The notes beneath the pieces were generated by a model. That model did not search any database, had not been told where the DNA came from, and saw nothing but the letters and a program-made list of their open reading frames with translations. From assembly GCA_963774415.1 (NCBI GenBank), contig CAVZEU010000005.1, positions 124,001 through 188,000 on the forward strand: DNA of 64,000 nt. The letters run 5' to 3'. How positions within the stretch are numbered: position 1 is the first letter of the stretch; the number at the start of each line of letters is the position of its first letter. Below are positions 16,823-23,942 of this stretch, in pieces. The position numbers were made by a program, and so were the translations under genes. Source of the stretch: SZUA-36 sp963774415 (lineage in GTDB: Bacteria > Pseudomonadota > Gammaproteobacteria > Xanthomonadales > SZUA-36).

Positions 16823-17098
16823 TCACTCCTTCGTGAACAGGTACACGTTGACGGCCCCCACCACCACCCCGACCAGGATCAGGCTCACGGTCCAATGGAT
16901 GGCGTAACCGGGGAAGTGATCGTCGATCCAGCGACCCAGAAAGGCGCCACCGACGATGGGCAGAACCAGCAAAAGGCCCAGCGTACCCACGTAGACGGTT
17001 TGCGAAAGCAGCGTGGGCCGGGCGCGCTCGGCCTTTTGTATACGCCGGGCCTGGCTTTCCACACGCTGGCGCAGCTTGTCCTCGCGCGGAGTGCCCAT
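16823..17098 (-). CDS. atpQ: AtpQ/AtpI-like ATPase accessory membrane protein
   Basis: 91 residues. The ATG at 17098 overlaps the atpC stop (TGATG). A charged N-terminal helix (DKLRQRVESQARRIQKAERARP) is followed by two transmembrane helices (TVYVGTLGLLLVLPIVGGAFLGRWID and HWTVSLILVGVVVGAVNVYLF) in the pattern of AtpI/AtpZ proteins, named AtpQ in N-ATPase operons. In those operons a second small membrane gene, atpR, normally follows; here atpB starts three bases later, so atpR is missing. The role is probably c-ring assembly. Confidence 0.75.
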   Translation of the reverse strand: MGTPREDKLRQRVESQARRIQKAERARPTLLSQTVYVGTLGLLLVLPIVGGAFLGRWIDDHFPGYAIHWTVSLILVGVVVGAVNVYLFTKE

Positions 17099-17499
17099 CA
17101 CGCCTCCTTGCGGCTCATTTCCCATAAACGGCGCAGCACTTCCTGCTCCATGCGGTGCAGGCTTTCCTTGACGCCGCGCAGGTTCTCTTCCTCGGCCACC
17201 AGTTGTTGCTGCAGCGCGGTGCTGATACGCCGGTAATCGTCGTCGCGCAGGAAACGGCGGGTGTTGAGGGTGAGAATGTTGTTCTCGAAATAAAGGACCG
17301 CGCCGGGCAGGGCCAGATATTGCCAGTGTGTCTGGCCGATGCGAAAGCGCGCCAGACCGAACACCAACACCGCCATCAGGCGTGCGTGGTTGGCCTGGAT
17401 GCCAAAACTGCCGCTGGCGTCCTCGCCGACGAAACTGCTGACGCCGTCAAAGCGCTCGCTGTGGGTGGCGTCCTGCAATACCAGGCTGAAACTGTTCAT
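17098..17499 (-). CDS. atpC: F-type ATPase epsilon subunit (N-ATPase operon)
   Basis: 133 residues. The ATG at 17499 overlaps the atpD stop by ATGA. The N-terminal beta-sandwich (SFSLVLQDATHSERFDGVSSFVGEDASGSFGIQANHARLMAVL) matches the epsilon fold. The C-terminal helical hairpin is visible as LRDDDYRRISTALQQQLVAEEENLRGVKESLHRMEQEVLRRLWEM. It would bind gamma at the bottom of the central stalk. Confidence 0.85.
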   Translation of the reverse strand: MNSFSLVLQDATHSERFDGVSSFVGEDASGSFGIQANHARLMAVLVFGLARFRIGQTHWQYLALPGAVLYFENNILTLNTRRFLRDDDYRRISTALQQQLVAEEENLRGVKESLHRMEQEVLRRLWEMSRKEA

Positions 17500-18923
17500 G
17501 CGGTCTCGGCCCCCTGCCCCGCTGGCCTGGCCGCGGCGTCCATCGTGCCGCGCATGTAGCACTGTTCCTCCGGGACCTCGTCATAGCGCCCCTCGAGGAA
17601 CCCCTTGCAGTCCGCCAGCGTATCGGCCAACGGCACCGAGACACCATCCATGCCGGTGTGCTTGGCCGTGACCCAGAAGGGCTGGGTCAGATAACGCTGC
17701 AGCTTACGGGCGCGCATGACGATCTGCCGGTCCCGGGGCGACAGCTCCTCGATACCGAGCATGGCGATGATATCCTCCAGTTCGTGGTAGCGCGCCAGGT
17801 GCTCGCGCACCGCTTCGGCGGTCCGGTAGTGCTCGTCGCCGAGCGTGTGACGGTCCATCAGCTTGCTGCCCGAACTCAACACATCCACCGCCGGGTAAAT
17901 ACCCTTGCCGGCCTGCGCGCGGGAAAGTATGACGGTTGTGTCGAGGTGGCTGAGGATGCTGCTGACGGCGGGGTCGGTCATATCGTCGGCCGGCACGTAA
18001 ACGGCCTGTACCGAGGTGACGGCACCCCGACTCGTGGAGAGGATGCGGTCCTCCAACTCCGCCACCTCCGTGTCCAGGGTCGGCTGGTAGCCAACCGTGG
18101 CCGGCATGCGCCCCAGCAGGCTCGAGATCTCGCTGCCCGCCTGCACGAAACGGAACACGTTATCCATGACCAGCAGCACTTCCTTCTGCCGCGTATCGCG
18201 CAGGTACTCGGCGTAGGTCAACGCTGACAGACCAACCCGGAAGCGCACGCCCGGCGACTCGTCCATCTGCCCGAACACCATCATGGTCTGGTCCATGACA
18301 CCCGCCCGCTGCATCTCGAACCAGAGTTCGTGGCCTTCGCGGATGCGCTCGCCGACACCGGCAAACACCGACACGCCCGCGTGCAGTTTGGCCACGGCGT
18401 GCATGAATTCCATGATCAACACCGTCTTGCCGACGCCGGCACCGCCGAACAACCCGGTTTTGCCGCCCTTGACGAAGGGGCAGAGCAGATCGATGACCTT
18501 GATGCCGGTCTCCAGCACTTCGCTCACGCCCCGAACCTCGGTCAGCGGCACCGGCTCGCCGTGGATATTGCGAAAGGACTGCGACTCGAGCGGCGGACCA
18601 TCGTCCAGCGGTTCCCCGAAAACGTTCAGCAGCCGGCCCAGGCTGGCGTCCGCGACCGGTATGTGCAGAGGCGAGCCCGTGTCATAGACGGCCATGCCGC
18701 GATGCAGGCCGGCTGTACGATGCAGGGCGATGGCGCGGACGTGGCGCTCGTCCAGGTGTTGATGGACTTCGAACAGGTAGGTTTCCTGATCGTCACGGCA
18801 AAGCAGCGCCTGGCGCAGCGGCGGTAGCGTGTCGCAGACAATGACGGCAACCGGACCGTGGACCTCCGCGATCTCGCCGATCGGCGGTCGTCGTTGTTCC
18901 GCGATGCTTGCCATTTCGGTCAC
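17496..18923 (-). CDS. atpD: F-type ATPase beta subunit (N-ATPase operon)
   Basis: About 475 residues. The GTG at 18923 lies six bases after AGGGG; a TTG at 18929 or ATG at 18914 are alternatives. The catalytic Walker A is intact (GGAGVGKT), with GERIREG carrying the catalytic Glu, LLVMDNVFRF as Walker B, the catch-loop region AGSEISSLLGRMPATVGYQPTL, and IEELSPRDR in place of DELSEED. It is first in the operon, as is typical for N-ATPases (order D-C-Q-R-B-E-F-A-G), not last but one as in the housekeeping atp operon. This implies a second ATPase besides the housekeeping one. Confidence 0.95.
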   Translation of the reverse strand: MTEMASIAEQRRPPIGEIAEVHGPVAVIVCDTLPPLRQALLCRDDQETYLFEVHQHLDERHVRAIALHRTAGLHRGMAVYDTGSPLHIPVADASLGRLLNVFGEPLDDGPPLESQSFRNIHGEPVPLTEVRGVSEVLETGIKVIDLLCPFVKGGKTGLFGGAGVGKTVLIMEFMHAVAKLHAGVSVFAGVGERIREGHELWFEMQRAGVMDQTMMVFGQMDESPGVRFRVGLSALTYAEYLRDTRQKEVLLVMDNVFRFVQAGSEISSLLGRMPATVGYQPTLDTEVAELEDRILSTSRGAVTSVQAVYVPADDMTDPAVSSILSHLDTTVILSRAQAGKGIYPAVDVLSSGSKLMDRHTLGDEHYRTAEAVREHLARYHELEDIIAMLGIEELSPRDRQIVMRARKLQRYLTQPFWVTAKHTGMDGVSVPLADTLADCKGFLEGRYDEVPEEQCYMRGTMDAAARPAGQGAETA

Positions 18924-19294
18924 GCTCAACCCCTATCCGTTCATACGACGATCATCATATGCAGGGGCAGCCACCCCGTCCGTTATCACGCACTATCCCG
19001 ATGGCTGAAAGGCTCGTATAGCCAAGAGCTTAAGGATACACCATCCCGGCATTCTCCAGTGAAAAACAGGACCATTCAGGGTTTAATTCAACCCGCTCCG
19101 GACGCATGCGGGGCCGGACCGTCATAGCGCGGCACGCCGCGAGGGTCCGGCCAACGGCGGCAAATGCCGGCAGCGGCGCCCGGCCCGCAACGTCTCTGGC
19201 GACGGGATCGCAAATTCCTCGAAACGCAACGGAACTCGTGGTGTGGAATTCGTATCTAATGGCATATGCCACTTTTTTTTAGCAAGGAGGATCC
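18924..19294. promoter_or_regulatory. Divergent intergenic region of atpD and superoxide dismutase
   Basis: No gene is evident. Close to the dismutase start lies TGGCATATGCCA (a perfect 12-base palindrome near 19260-19271) followed by eight T and the Shine-Dalgarno AAGGAGG. The palindrome could be an operator or a short hairpin in the leader. No convincing -35/-10 pair was found. Confidence 0.35.
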
Positions 19295-19912
19295 ATGAAC
19301 AATTACACACTTCCTGAACTTCCCTACTCGACCCACGCACTGGAACCGCATTACAACGCCGAAGCGCTGGAACTGCATCACCAGAAGCATCATGCGGCCT
19401 ACGTCAAGGGACTTAATCAGGCCCAGGCCGATCTGAAAGAGGCGCGGGACAAGAACCAGTACCAATTCGTCCGGCAACTGGAAAAGGATCTGGCTTTCAA
19501 CCTCTGCGGCCACAAACTGCATTCGCTGCTTTGGAAGAGCCTGAATCCGGACGGTGGCGGTACGCCACCCGAATCCGTCACCCGTGTGCTCGCGGAAGAA
19601 TTTGGCAGTGTGGAAGCCTTTCGCCAGCACTTCACGAGCGCGGCCATGGGCATACAGGGCTCCGGCTGGGCCGTCCTCAGCCGTGAACCTGACAGTGGCA
19701 TGCTGCTGATCGAACAGGTATACGATCACCAGGACAACAGCGGTTCCGGGACCAAACCGTTACTGGTGCTGGACATGTGGGAGCATGCCTTCTACCTGCA
19801 GTACAGGAACGAGAAGGCGAAATGGGTCAAGGCCTTCTGGGACGTCGTTAACTGGCAGCACCTGGAAGAGGCCATCGGCGCGGAACACGAGCGCCGTTCC
19901 GCAGCGGCATAG
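19295..19912 (+). CDS. sodA: Superoxide dismutase (Fe/Mn family, probably Mn type)
   Basis: 205 residues, strong AAGGAGG before the ATG. Metal ligands are visible: His28 in LELHHQKHH, the second His in CGHKLHSLLW, and Asp and His in DMWEHAFY. The Gly in LCGHKLHSLLW together with the Gln in GIQGSGWAVL is the manganese or cambialistic pattern; iron enzymes normally have the Gln in the other place. It removes superoxide in the cytoplasm (no signal peptide). It lies between an alternative ATPase and a cytochrome bd oxidase, a group of genes that fits stress or low-oxygen respiration. Confidence 0.92.
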   Translation: MNNYTLPELPYSTHALEPHYNAEALELHHQKHHAAYVKGLNQAQADLKEARDKNQYQFVRQLEKDLAFNLCGHKLHSLLWKSLNPDGGGTPPESVTRVLAEEFGSVEAFRQHFTSAAMGIQGSGWAVLSREPDSGMLLIEQVYDHQDNSGSGTKPLLVLDMWEHAFYLQYRNEKAKWVKAFWDVVNWQHLEEAIGAEHERRSAAA

Positions 19913-19977
19913 CCGATAACAGCGCCCCGGCAGCCATCGTTGCCCGGGTAACGCTGCATCGAAATTAGCGAAGGACA

Positions 19978-20017
19978 CAGGGCAGATGCCGGGAGCCAAC
20001 CCCCGGCATCTGCCCTG
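19978..20017. terminator. 16-bp perfect inverted repeat after the dismutase gene
   Basis: Arms 19978-19993 and 20002-20017 (CAGGGCAGATGCCGGG) with an 8-base loop, 65 bp past the stop. No T-run follows. Probable transcript end of the dismutase gene, of the same style as the hairpin at 1786-1827. Confidence 0.55.
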
Positions 20018-20264
20018 ACACCTGTTATAACACCATAACGGCCTTTTCCGCGGGCTGCGCCATCCCGCGGCCAACGGCGCGGCGCATAGGCGAGCACGGT
20101 TCCGCGCCAAGCCTTACCCGCCGAAGATCAACGCCCGCTGGCTGGCCATTCAGTTTAGAATTAATTAATATATAGCGGTCGCTTTTGCAACCGGCCGGCG
20201 CCCGCCGGCCGGCAGATGTGTTGGCTTCCTGGCGTACCGGCCAGGCTGGCCAAAGGAGCTGAAC

Positions 20265-21680
20265 GTGGACTTTCTCGACCCGATCCTCCTGGCCCGTATC
20301 CAGTTCGCATTTACCGTCAGTTTTCACATCTTGTTTCCGGCTTTCACCATTGGCCTCGCGAGTTACCTCGCCGTGCTGGAGGGGTTGTGGCTGTTGACCC
20401 GGCGCGAGGTGTACATGCAAGCCTTCAGGTTCTGGCTGCCGGTGTTCGCCGTGGTGTTCGCGATGGGCGTGGTCTCCGGAATCGTCATGAGTTACCAGTT
20501 CGGGACCAACTGGGGACCGTTCGCCGAGATGACGGCGCCGGTACTCGGACCGCTGCTGGCTTACGAGGTATTGACGGCTTTCTTCCTCGAAGCGGGATTT
20601 CTCGGTGTCATGCTGTTCGGTCTGAACCGGGTCGGTCCCAGGCTGCATTTCACCGCGACGCTGCTGGTCGCCATCGGCACCCTGATCTCGGCCTTCTGGA
20701 TTCTGGCCGCAAACAGCTGGATGCAGACGCCGGCGGCTTACGTTCTGGCAAACGGGCGCTACCTGCCCCAATCGTGGATCGGCGTGATATTCAATCCATC
20801 TTTTCCTTACCGCTTCATGCACATGGTGCTGGCCGCCTACCTGACCACGGCTTTTGCGGTCGGGGGGGCCGCCGGCTGGCAACTGTTGCGCAACCGCGCC
20901 AGCGCGCCTGCACGCTTGATGTTCAAGAACGCGCTGCTGATGGCGGCCGTGGTCGCGCCCCTGCAGTTATTCGTCGGCGACCTGCACGGTCTCAACACGC
21001 AACAGTACCAGCCTGCCAAGGTCGCCGCGATGGAAGGACACTTCGAAACGCGGGCCGGGGCGCCGTTGATCCTGTTCGGCCTGCCGGATACAGACGCGGC
21101 TGAAACGAAAGCGGCCATCGGCATCCCCAAGCTGGGCAGCCTGATTCTCAAGCACGATGCAGACGGCGTCGTGACCGGCCTCGACAAATTCCCCCGCGAC
21201 GAGTGGCCGAATGTGCCACTGGTGTTCTGGTCGTTCCGGGTCATGGTCGGCATCGGCCTGCTGATGGTCGCCTATGGCTTGTCCGGTGCCTGGCGGGCGT
21301 TCCGCGGGCGGCTGACGCAAAGCACCTGGTACCTGCGCTGGGCCGTGCTGATGGGGCCGCTGGGGTTCATCGCGGTGCTGGCCGGTTGGTTCGTGACCGA
21401 GGTCGGCCGCCAGCCCTGGATCGTGCACGGCCTGATCCGGACGTCACAGGCAAATTCACCCATTGGCGCGCCAGGGGTCGGGGGCTCACTGCTGGCTTTC
21501 CTCGTGGTCTACCTGACCGTGTTCGCAACCGGTTCGGGGTTCATCCTGCGCCTGATGCGCAGAAATCCGGACCAAGTGGCCTTGAAGACACTCAAGACGG
21601 GCCCGTTGCGAACGGCCGGGGCGGGTCCCGCCGCCGCGCCAACCGGCGATAACGCCCCGGGAGGTACCGATCATGTTTGA
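20265..21680 (+). CDS. cydA: Cytochrome bd quinol oxidase subunit I (cyanide-insensitive type)
   Basis: 471 residues, GTG start six bases after AAGGAG. Nine transmembrane helices. His21 in VSFHILFPAFTIG is the haem b595 ligand; the block SGIVMSYQFGTNWGPFAEMTAPVLGPLLAYEVLTAFFLEAGFLGVMLFG carries the conserved Glu residues and GLNRVGPRLHFTATLLVAIGTLISAFWILAANSWMQTP is characteristic. The quinol (Q) loop is short, as in CioA rather than E. coli CydA. It reduces oxygen to water at high affinity with ubiquinol as donor. cydB overlaps its end by eight bases. Confidence 0.95.
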   Translation: MDFLDPILLARIQFAFTVSFHILFPAFTIGLASYLAVLEGLWLLTRREVYMQAFRFWLPVFAVVFAMGVVSGIVMSYQFGTNWGPFAEMTAPVLGPLLAYEVLTAFFLEAGFLGVMLFGLNRVGPRLHFTATLLVAIGTLISAFWILAANSWMQTPAAYVLANGRYLPQSWIGVIFNPSFPYRFMHMVLAAYLTTAFAVGGAAGWQLLRNRASAPARLMFKNALLMAAVVAPLQLFVGDLHGLNTQQYQPAKVAAMEGHFETRAGAPLILFGLPDTDAAETKAAIGIPKLGSLILKHDADGVVTGLDKFPRDEWPNVPLVFWSFRVMVGIGLLMVAYGLSGAWRAFRGRLTQSTWYLRWAVLMGPLGFIAVLAGWFVTEVGRQPWIVHGLIRTSQANSPIGAPGVGGSLLAFLVVYLTVFATGSGFILRLMRRNPDQVALKTLKTGPLRTAGAGPAAAPTGDNAPGGTDHV

Positions 21681-22674
21681 CCTGTCAACGATCTGGGCCG
21701 TGCTGATCTGTGTGGCACTGCTCGCCTACGTGGTACTCGACGGCTTCGACCTCGGCGTCGGTATTCTGTTTCCGCTCGGCAGGACCAAGGACGAACGGGA
21801 CACGATGATGAACACGGTCGCGCCGGTCTGGGACGGTAACGAGACCTGGCTGGTATTGGGCGGAGGCGGCTTGTTCGCCGCCTTTCCCCTCGCCTATTCC
21901 GTGCTGTTGACCGCGTTCTACGCGCCTGTCATTGCCATGCTGCTGGCCCTGGTGTTACGCGGGGTGGCCTTCGAATTTCGTTTCCGCAGCGAGAAATGGC
22001 GCGGCGCCTGGGACTTCGCCTTCATCGGCGGTTCGACCCTGGCCGCGTTCTGCCAGGGCGTCATGGTGGGGGCCTGGGTCCAGGGCGTGAAAGTGACCGG
22101 CCACGTTTATGCTGGCGGTTGGTTTGACTGGCTGACTCCGTTTACCATTCTGACCGGCCTTTCGCTGGTCGCGGGCTACGCGCTTTTGGGCGCGTCCTGG
22201 CTGGTGATCAAGACCGAAGGGAGTCTGCAAGAGCGCATGCGGCTCCTGCAATTACCCCTCGGCGTGGTCGTCGTGGCCTTTATTCTACTGGTCAGCTTTG
22301 GCACGATTTTCGTTAACCCCGCGGTGCGCCAACGCTGGTTCGACGTAGGTTCCTTCGTCTTTTTATGGGTGATCCCGGCCTTGACGGCCGCGCTGGCCGT
22401 GGCTTTTGTGTGGGCCGTGCGTTCACGCAAGGAAGTACTGCCCTTTGTGCTGGCGCTGGGCTTTTTCGCCGCTTCCTTCCTGGGTCTGACCAGCAGCCTT
22501 TACCCGTATCTCATTTCGCCGTCCATCACCTTCGCCGAGGCGGCCAACGCCGAGGGCAGCCTCGCGTTCATGCTCGTGGGCGCGCTGATCCTGCTGCCGG
22601 TCGTGCTGGCCTATACGGCCTACACCTACTGGCTGTTCCGCGGCAAGGTCCGGCTCGGCGAGGGCTACCATTGA
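21673..22674 (+). CDS. cydB: Cytochrome bd quinol oxidase subunit II
   Basis: 333 residues with about eight helices. The signature YVVLDGFDLGVGILFPL at the N-terminus and PVWDGNETWLVLGGGGLFAAFPLAYS are diagnostic of CydB/CioB. The SLYPYLISPSITFAEAANA block near the C-terminus is also conserved. It overlaps cydA by eight bases and its TGA overlaps the TTG of the small third subunit, so all three should be translated together. Confidence 0.95.
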   Translation: MFDLSTIWAVLICVALLAYVVLDGFDLGVGILFPLGRTKDERDTMMNTVAPVWDGNETWLVLGGGGLFAAFPLAYSVLLTAFYAPVIAMLLALVLRGVAFEFRFRSEKWRGAWDFAFIGGSTLAAFCQGVMVGAWVQGVKVTGHVYAGGWFDWLTPFTILTGLSLVAGYALLGASWLVIKTEGSLQERMRLLQLPLGVVVVAFILLVSFGTIFVNPAVRQRWFDVGSFVFLWVIPALTAALAVAFVWAVRSRKEVLPFVLALGFFAASFLGLTSSLYPYLISPSITFAEAANAEGSLAFMLVGALILLPVVLAYTAYTYWLFRGKVRLGEGYH

Positions 22675-22796
22675 GCGCCGAACCGACCAAGAGCCCCCTG
22701 TGGAAAAAACTGGCCTGGTTCGCCGCGCTGTGGGCCGGGGGCGTCGTGGCCGCCATGCTGGCGGGCTGGCTGATCAAAATGGCGATTCCGGGTTAG
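22671..22796 (+). CDS. DUF2474 small subunit of cytochrome bd oxidase
   Basis: 41 residues from a TTG start that overlaps the cydB stop (TTGA). The pattern SPLWKKLAWFAALWAGGV followed by VAAMLAGWLIKMAIPG is the DUF2474 family signature: a basic N-terminus, then one membrane helix. Such proteins follow CIO-type cydAB genes and are thought to be equivalents of CydX. Easy to miss because of its size and start codon. Confidence 0.85.
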   Translation: MSAEPTKSPLWKKLAWFAALWAGGVVAAMLAGWLIKMAIPG

Positions 22797-22893
22797 AAAC
22801 ACCGCATTGACTCAGGGTAGAATCGAGCTCGCGCGCCCGCACACCGGGTGTTTGCGCTCTTGAAATCTCAAATGGGCCCCAAAGCTTAATTCC

Positions 22894-23247
22894 ATGAAAA
22901 GACACAGCTTCATCGTACGCCTCGTCATCAACGCCCTGGTCTTTCTGATCGTCTCTTCGCTCTACAGCGGGATCAACGTCAACGGCCTTGGGGCCGCAAT
23001 CGTGTCTGCGCTGGTGCTCGGATTGCTGAACGCGTTGGTCAAACCGTTCCTGTTCCTCGTCACATTGCCGATCAACATCCTGACGTTCGGTCTTTTTACC
23101 TTTGTATTGAACGGCATCATCCTGCTGCTGGCGGGCAGCCTGTACCATGGTCTCTACGTGGCGGGTTTCGGCGCGGCCATTGCAGGCGCGATCCTGTTCG
23201 CCATCGTCAACGCCGTATTGTCCACTTTGTTGGTGGAGCCGGATTGA
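22894..23247 (+). CDS. Phage-holin-4-like (PF04020) membrane protein
   Basis: 117 residues with four predicted membrane helices: LVINALVFLIVSSLYSGINV, GAAIVSALVLGLLNALVKPFLFLV, INILTFGLFTFVLNGIILLLAG and GAAIAGAILFAIVNAVLSTLL. The LGLLNALVKPFLFLVTLPINILTFGLFTFVLN block is typical of the chromosomal holin-4-superfamily proteins, which are widespread in free-living bacteria and are not evidence of a prophage. Function unknown. It is the last core-like gene before the low-GC island. Confidence 0.85.
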   Translation: MKRHSFIVRLVINALVFLIVSSLYSGINVNGLGAAIVSALVLGLLNALVKPFLFLVTLPINILTFGLFTFVLNGIILLLAGSLYHGLYVAGFGAAIAGAILFAIVNAVLSTLLVEPD

Positions 23248-23417
23248 GCATTACACTGACTGGTTTCGCCTGATTTCCACGTTTCGCTTCCTGTGAAAAC
23301 TTCCGTCCTATCCTATACTTAATACCGCGTAACTGTTTGGCAACTTCGGTCGTTGGGGAATTCCCAAGCTCATTACCGGGGCGGCCGGAAAGCTGCTGAT
23401 AACTAAGGAGAGAAGTC

Positions 23418-23798
23418 ATGGCAACAGTGAATATCTATGTCACTTTGGATACAAACGCCAATCCGGCAGTGGTATTGAAGGAACAAAACGGTTCGTCGGC
23501 CAGGTCGGAGCCAGCAGCCAATGGAGACACGATCAAGTGGCAAAAACAAGACACGAACGACGATTTCGATATTACGGGGCTGAGTCCGACAGGCACGGGA
23601 GAAGCATTTTCAACGCCTACAACTGGCGGTTCCGGCCAATGGTTGAGCTCGACTTACCAGCCGCCGAGTTCCGACCCGGATGCCGAATATCCCTACACGT
23701 TGACGGTGACCACCGGAACCCCGCCCAATACACATACCTATAACACGACGGAGACTTCCGATCAGGCTACGGACGACAGACCGGTGATACGAAACTAA
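23418..23798 (+). CDS. Small beta-rich cytoplasmic protein, first gene of the TIR/protease island
   Basis: 126 residues, ATG behind AAGGAGAGA. No signal peptide and no membrane helix. The sequence is rich in Thr, Asn, Asp, Ser and Pro, with predicted strands (VNIYVTLDTNANPAVVLKEQ; YPYTLTVTTG). Its end, DDRPVIRN, resembles the DPxIxN type endings of small proteins such as the AidA/inclusion-body and DP-EP families. It is separated from the TIR gene by 144 bp, so it may be cotranscribed. It could be the protease substrate, a sensor, or an inhibitor; no function is known. TATACT at 23314-23319 may be its -10 element. Confidence 0.7.
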   Translation: MATVNIYVTLDTNANPAVVLKEQNGSSARSEPAANGDTIKWQKQDTNDDFDITGLSPTGTGEAFSTPTTGGSGQWLSSTYQPPSSDPDAEYPYTLTVTTGTPPNTHTYNTTETSDQATDDRPVIRN

Positions 23799-23942
23799 TT
23801 CCGGTCGGTATGAGGCATGCTGTTCGCTTAGTGCCATTCATGCGCCGCCCCCACCCCTGCGTCTGAAACCGGCAAGTTGCGACGGTCGGCGGGCCGACCT
23901 TGGAACAAAGGTGGCTACGGGCTGTCCGGAACGGTTGTCCCG

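Noticed and set aside
22894..23247. Holin-like protein as a sign of a prophage next to the TIR island
   Set aside because: This holin-4-superfamily type is a common chromosomal protein, and no other phage gene, integrase or attachment site was found.
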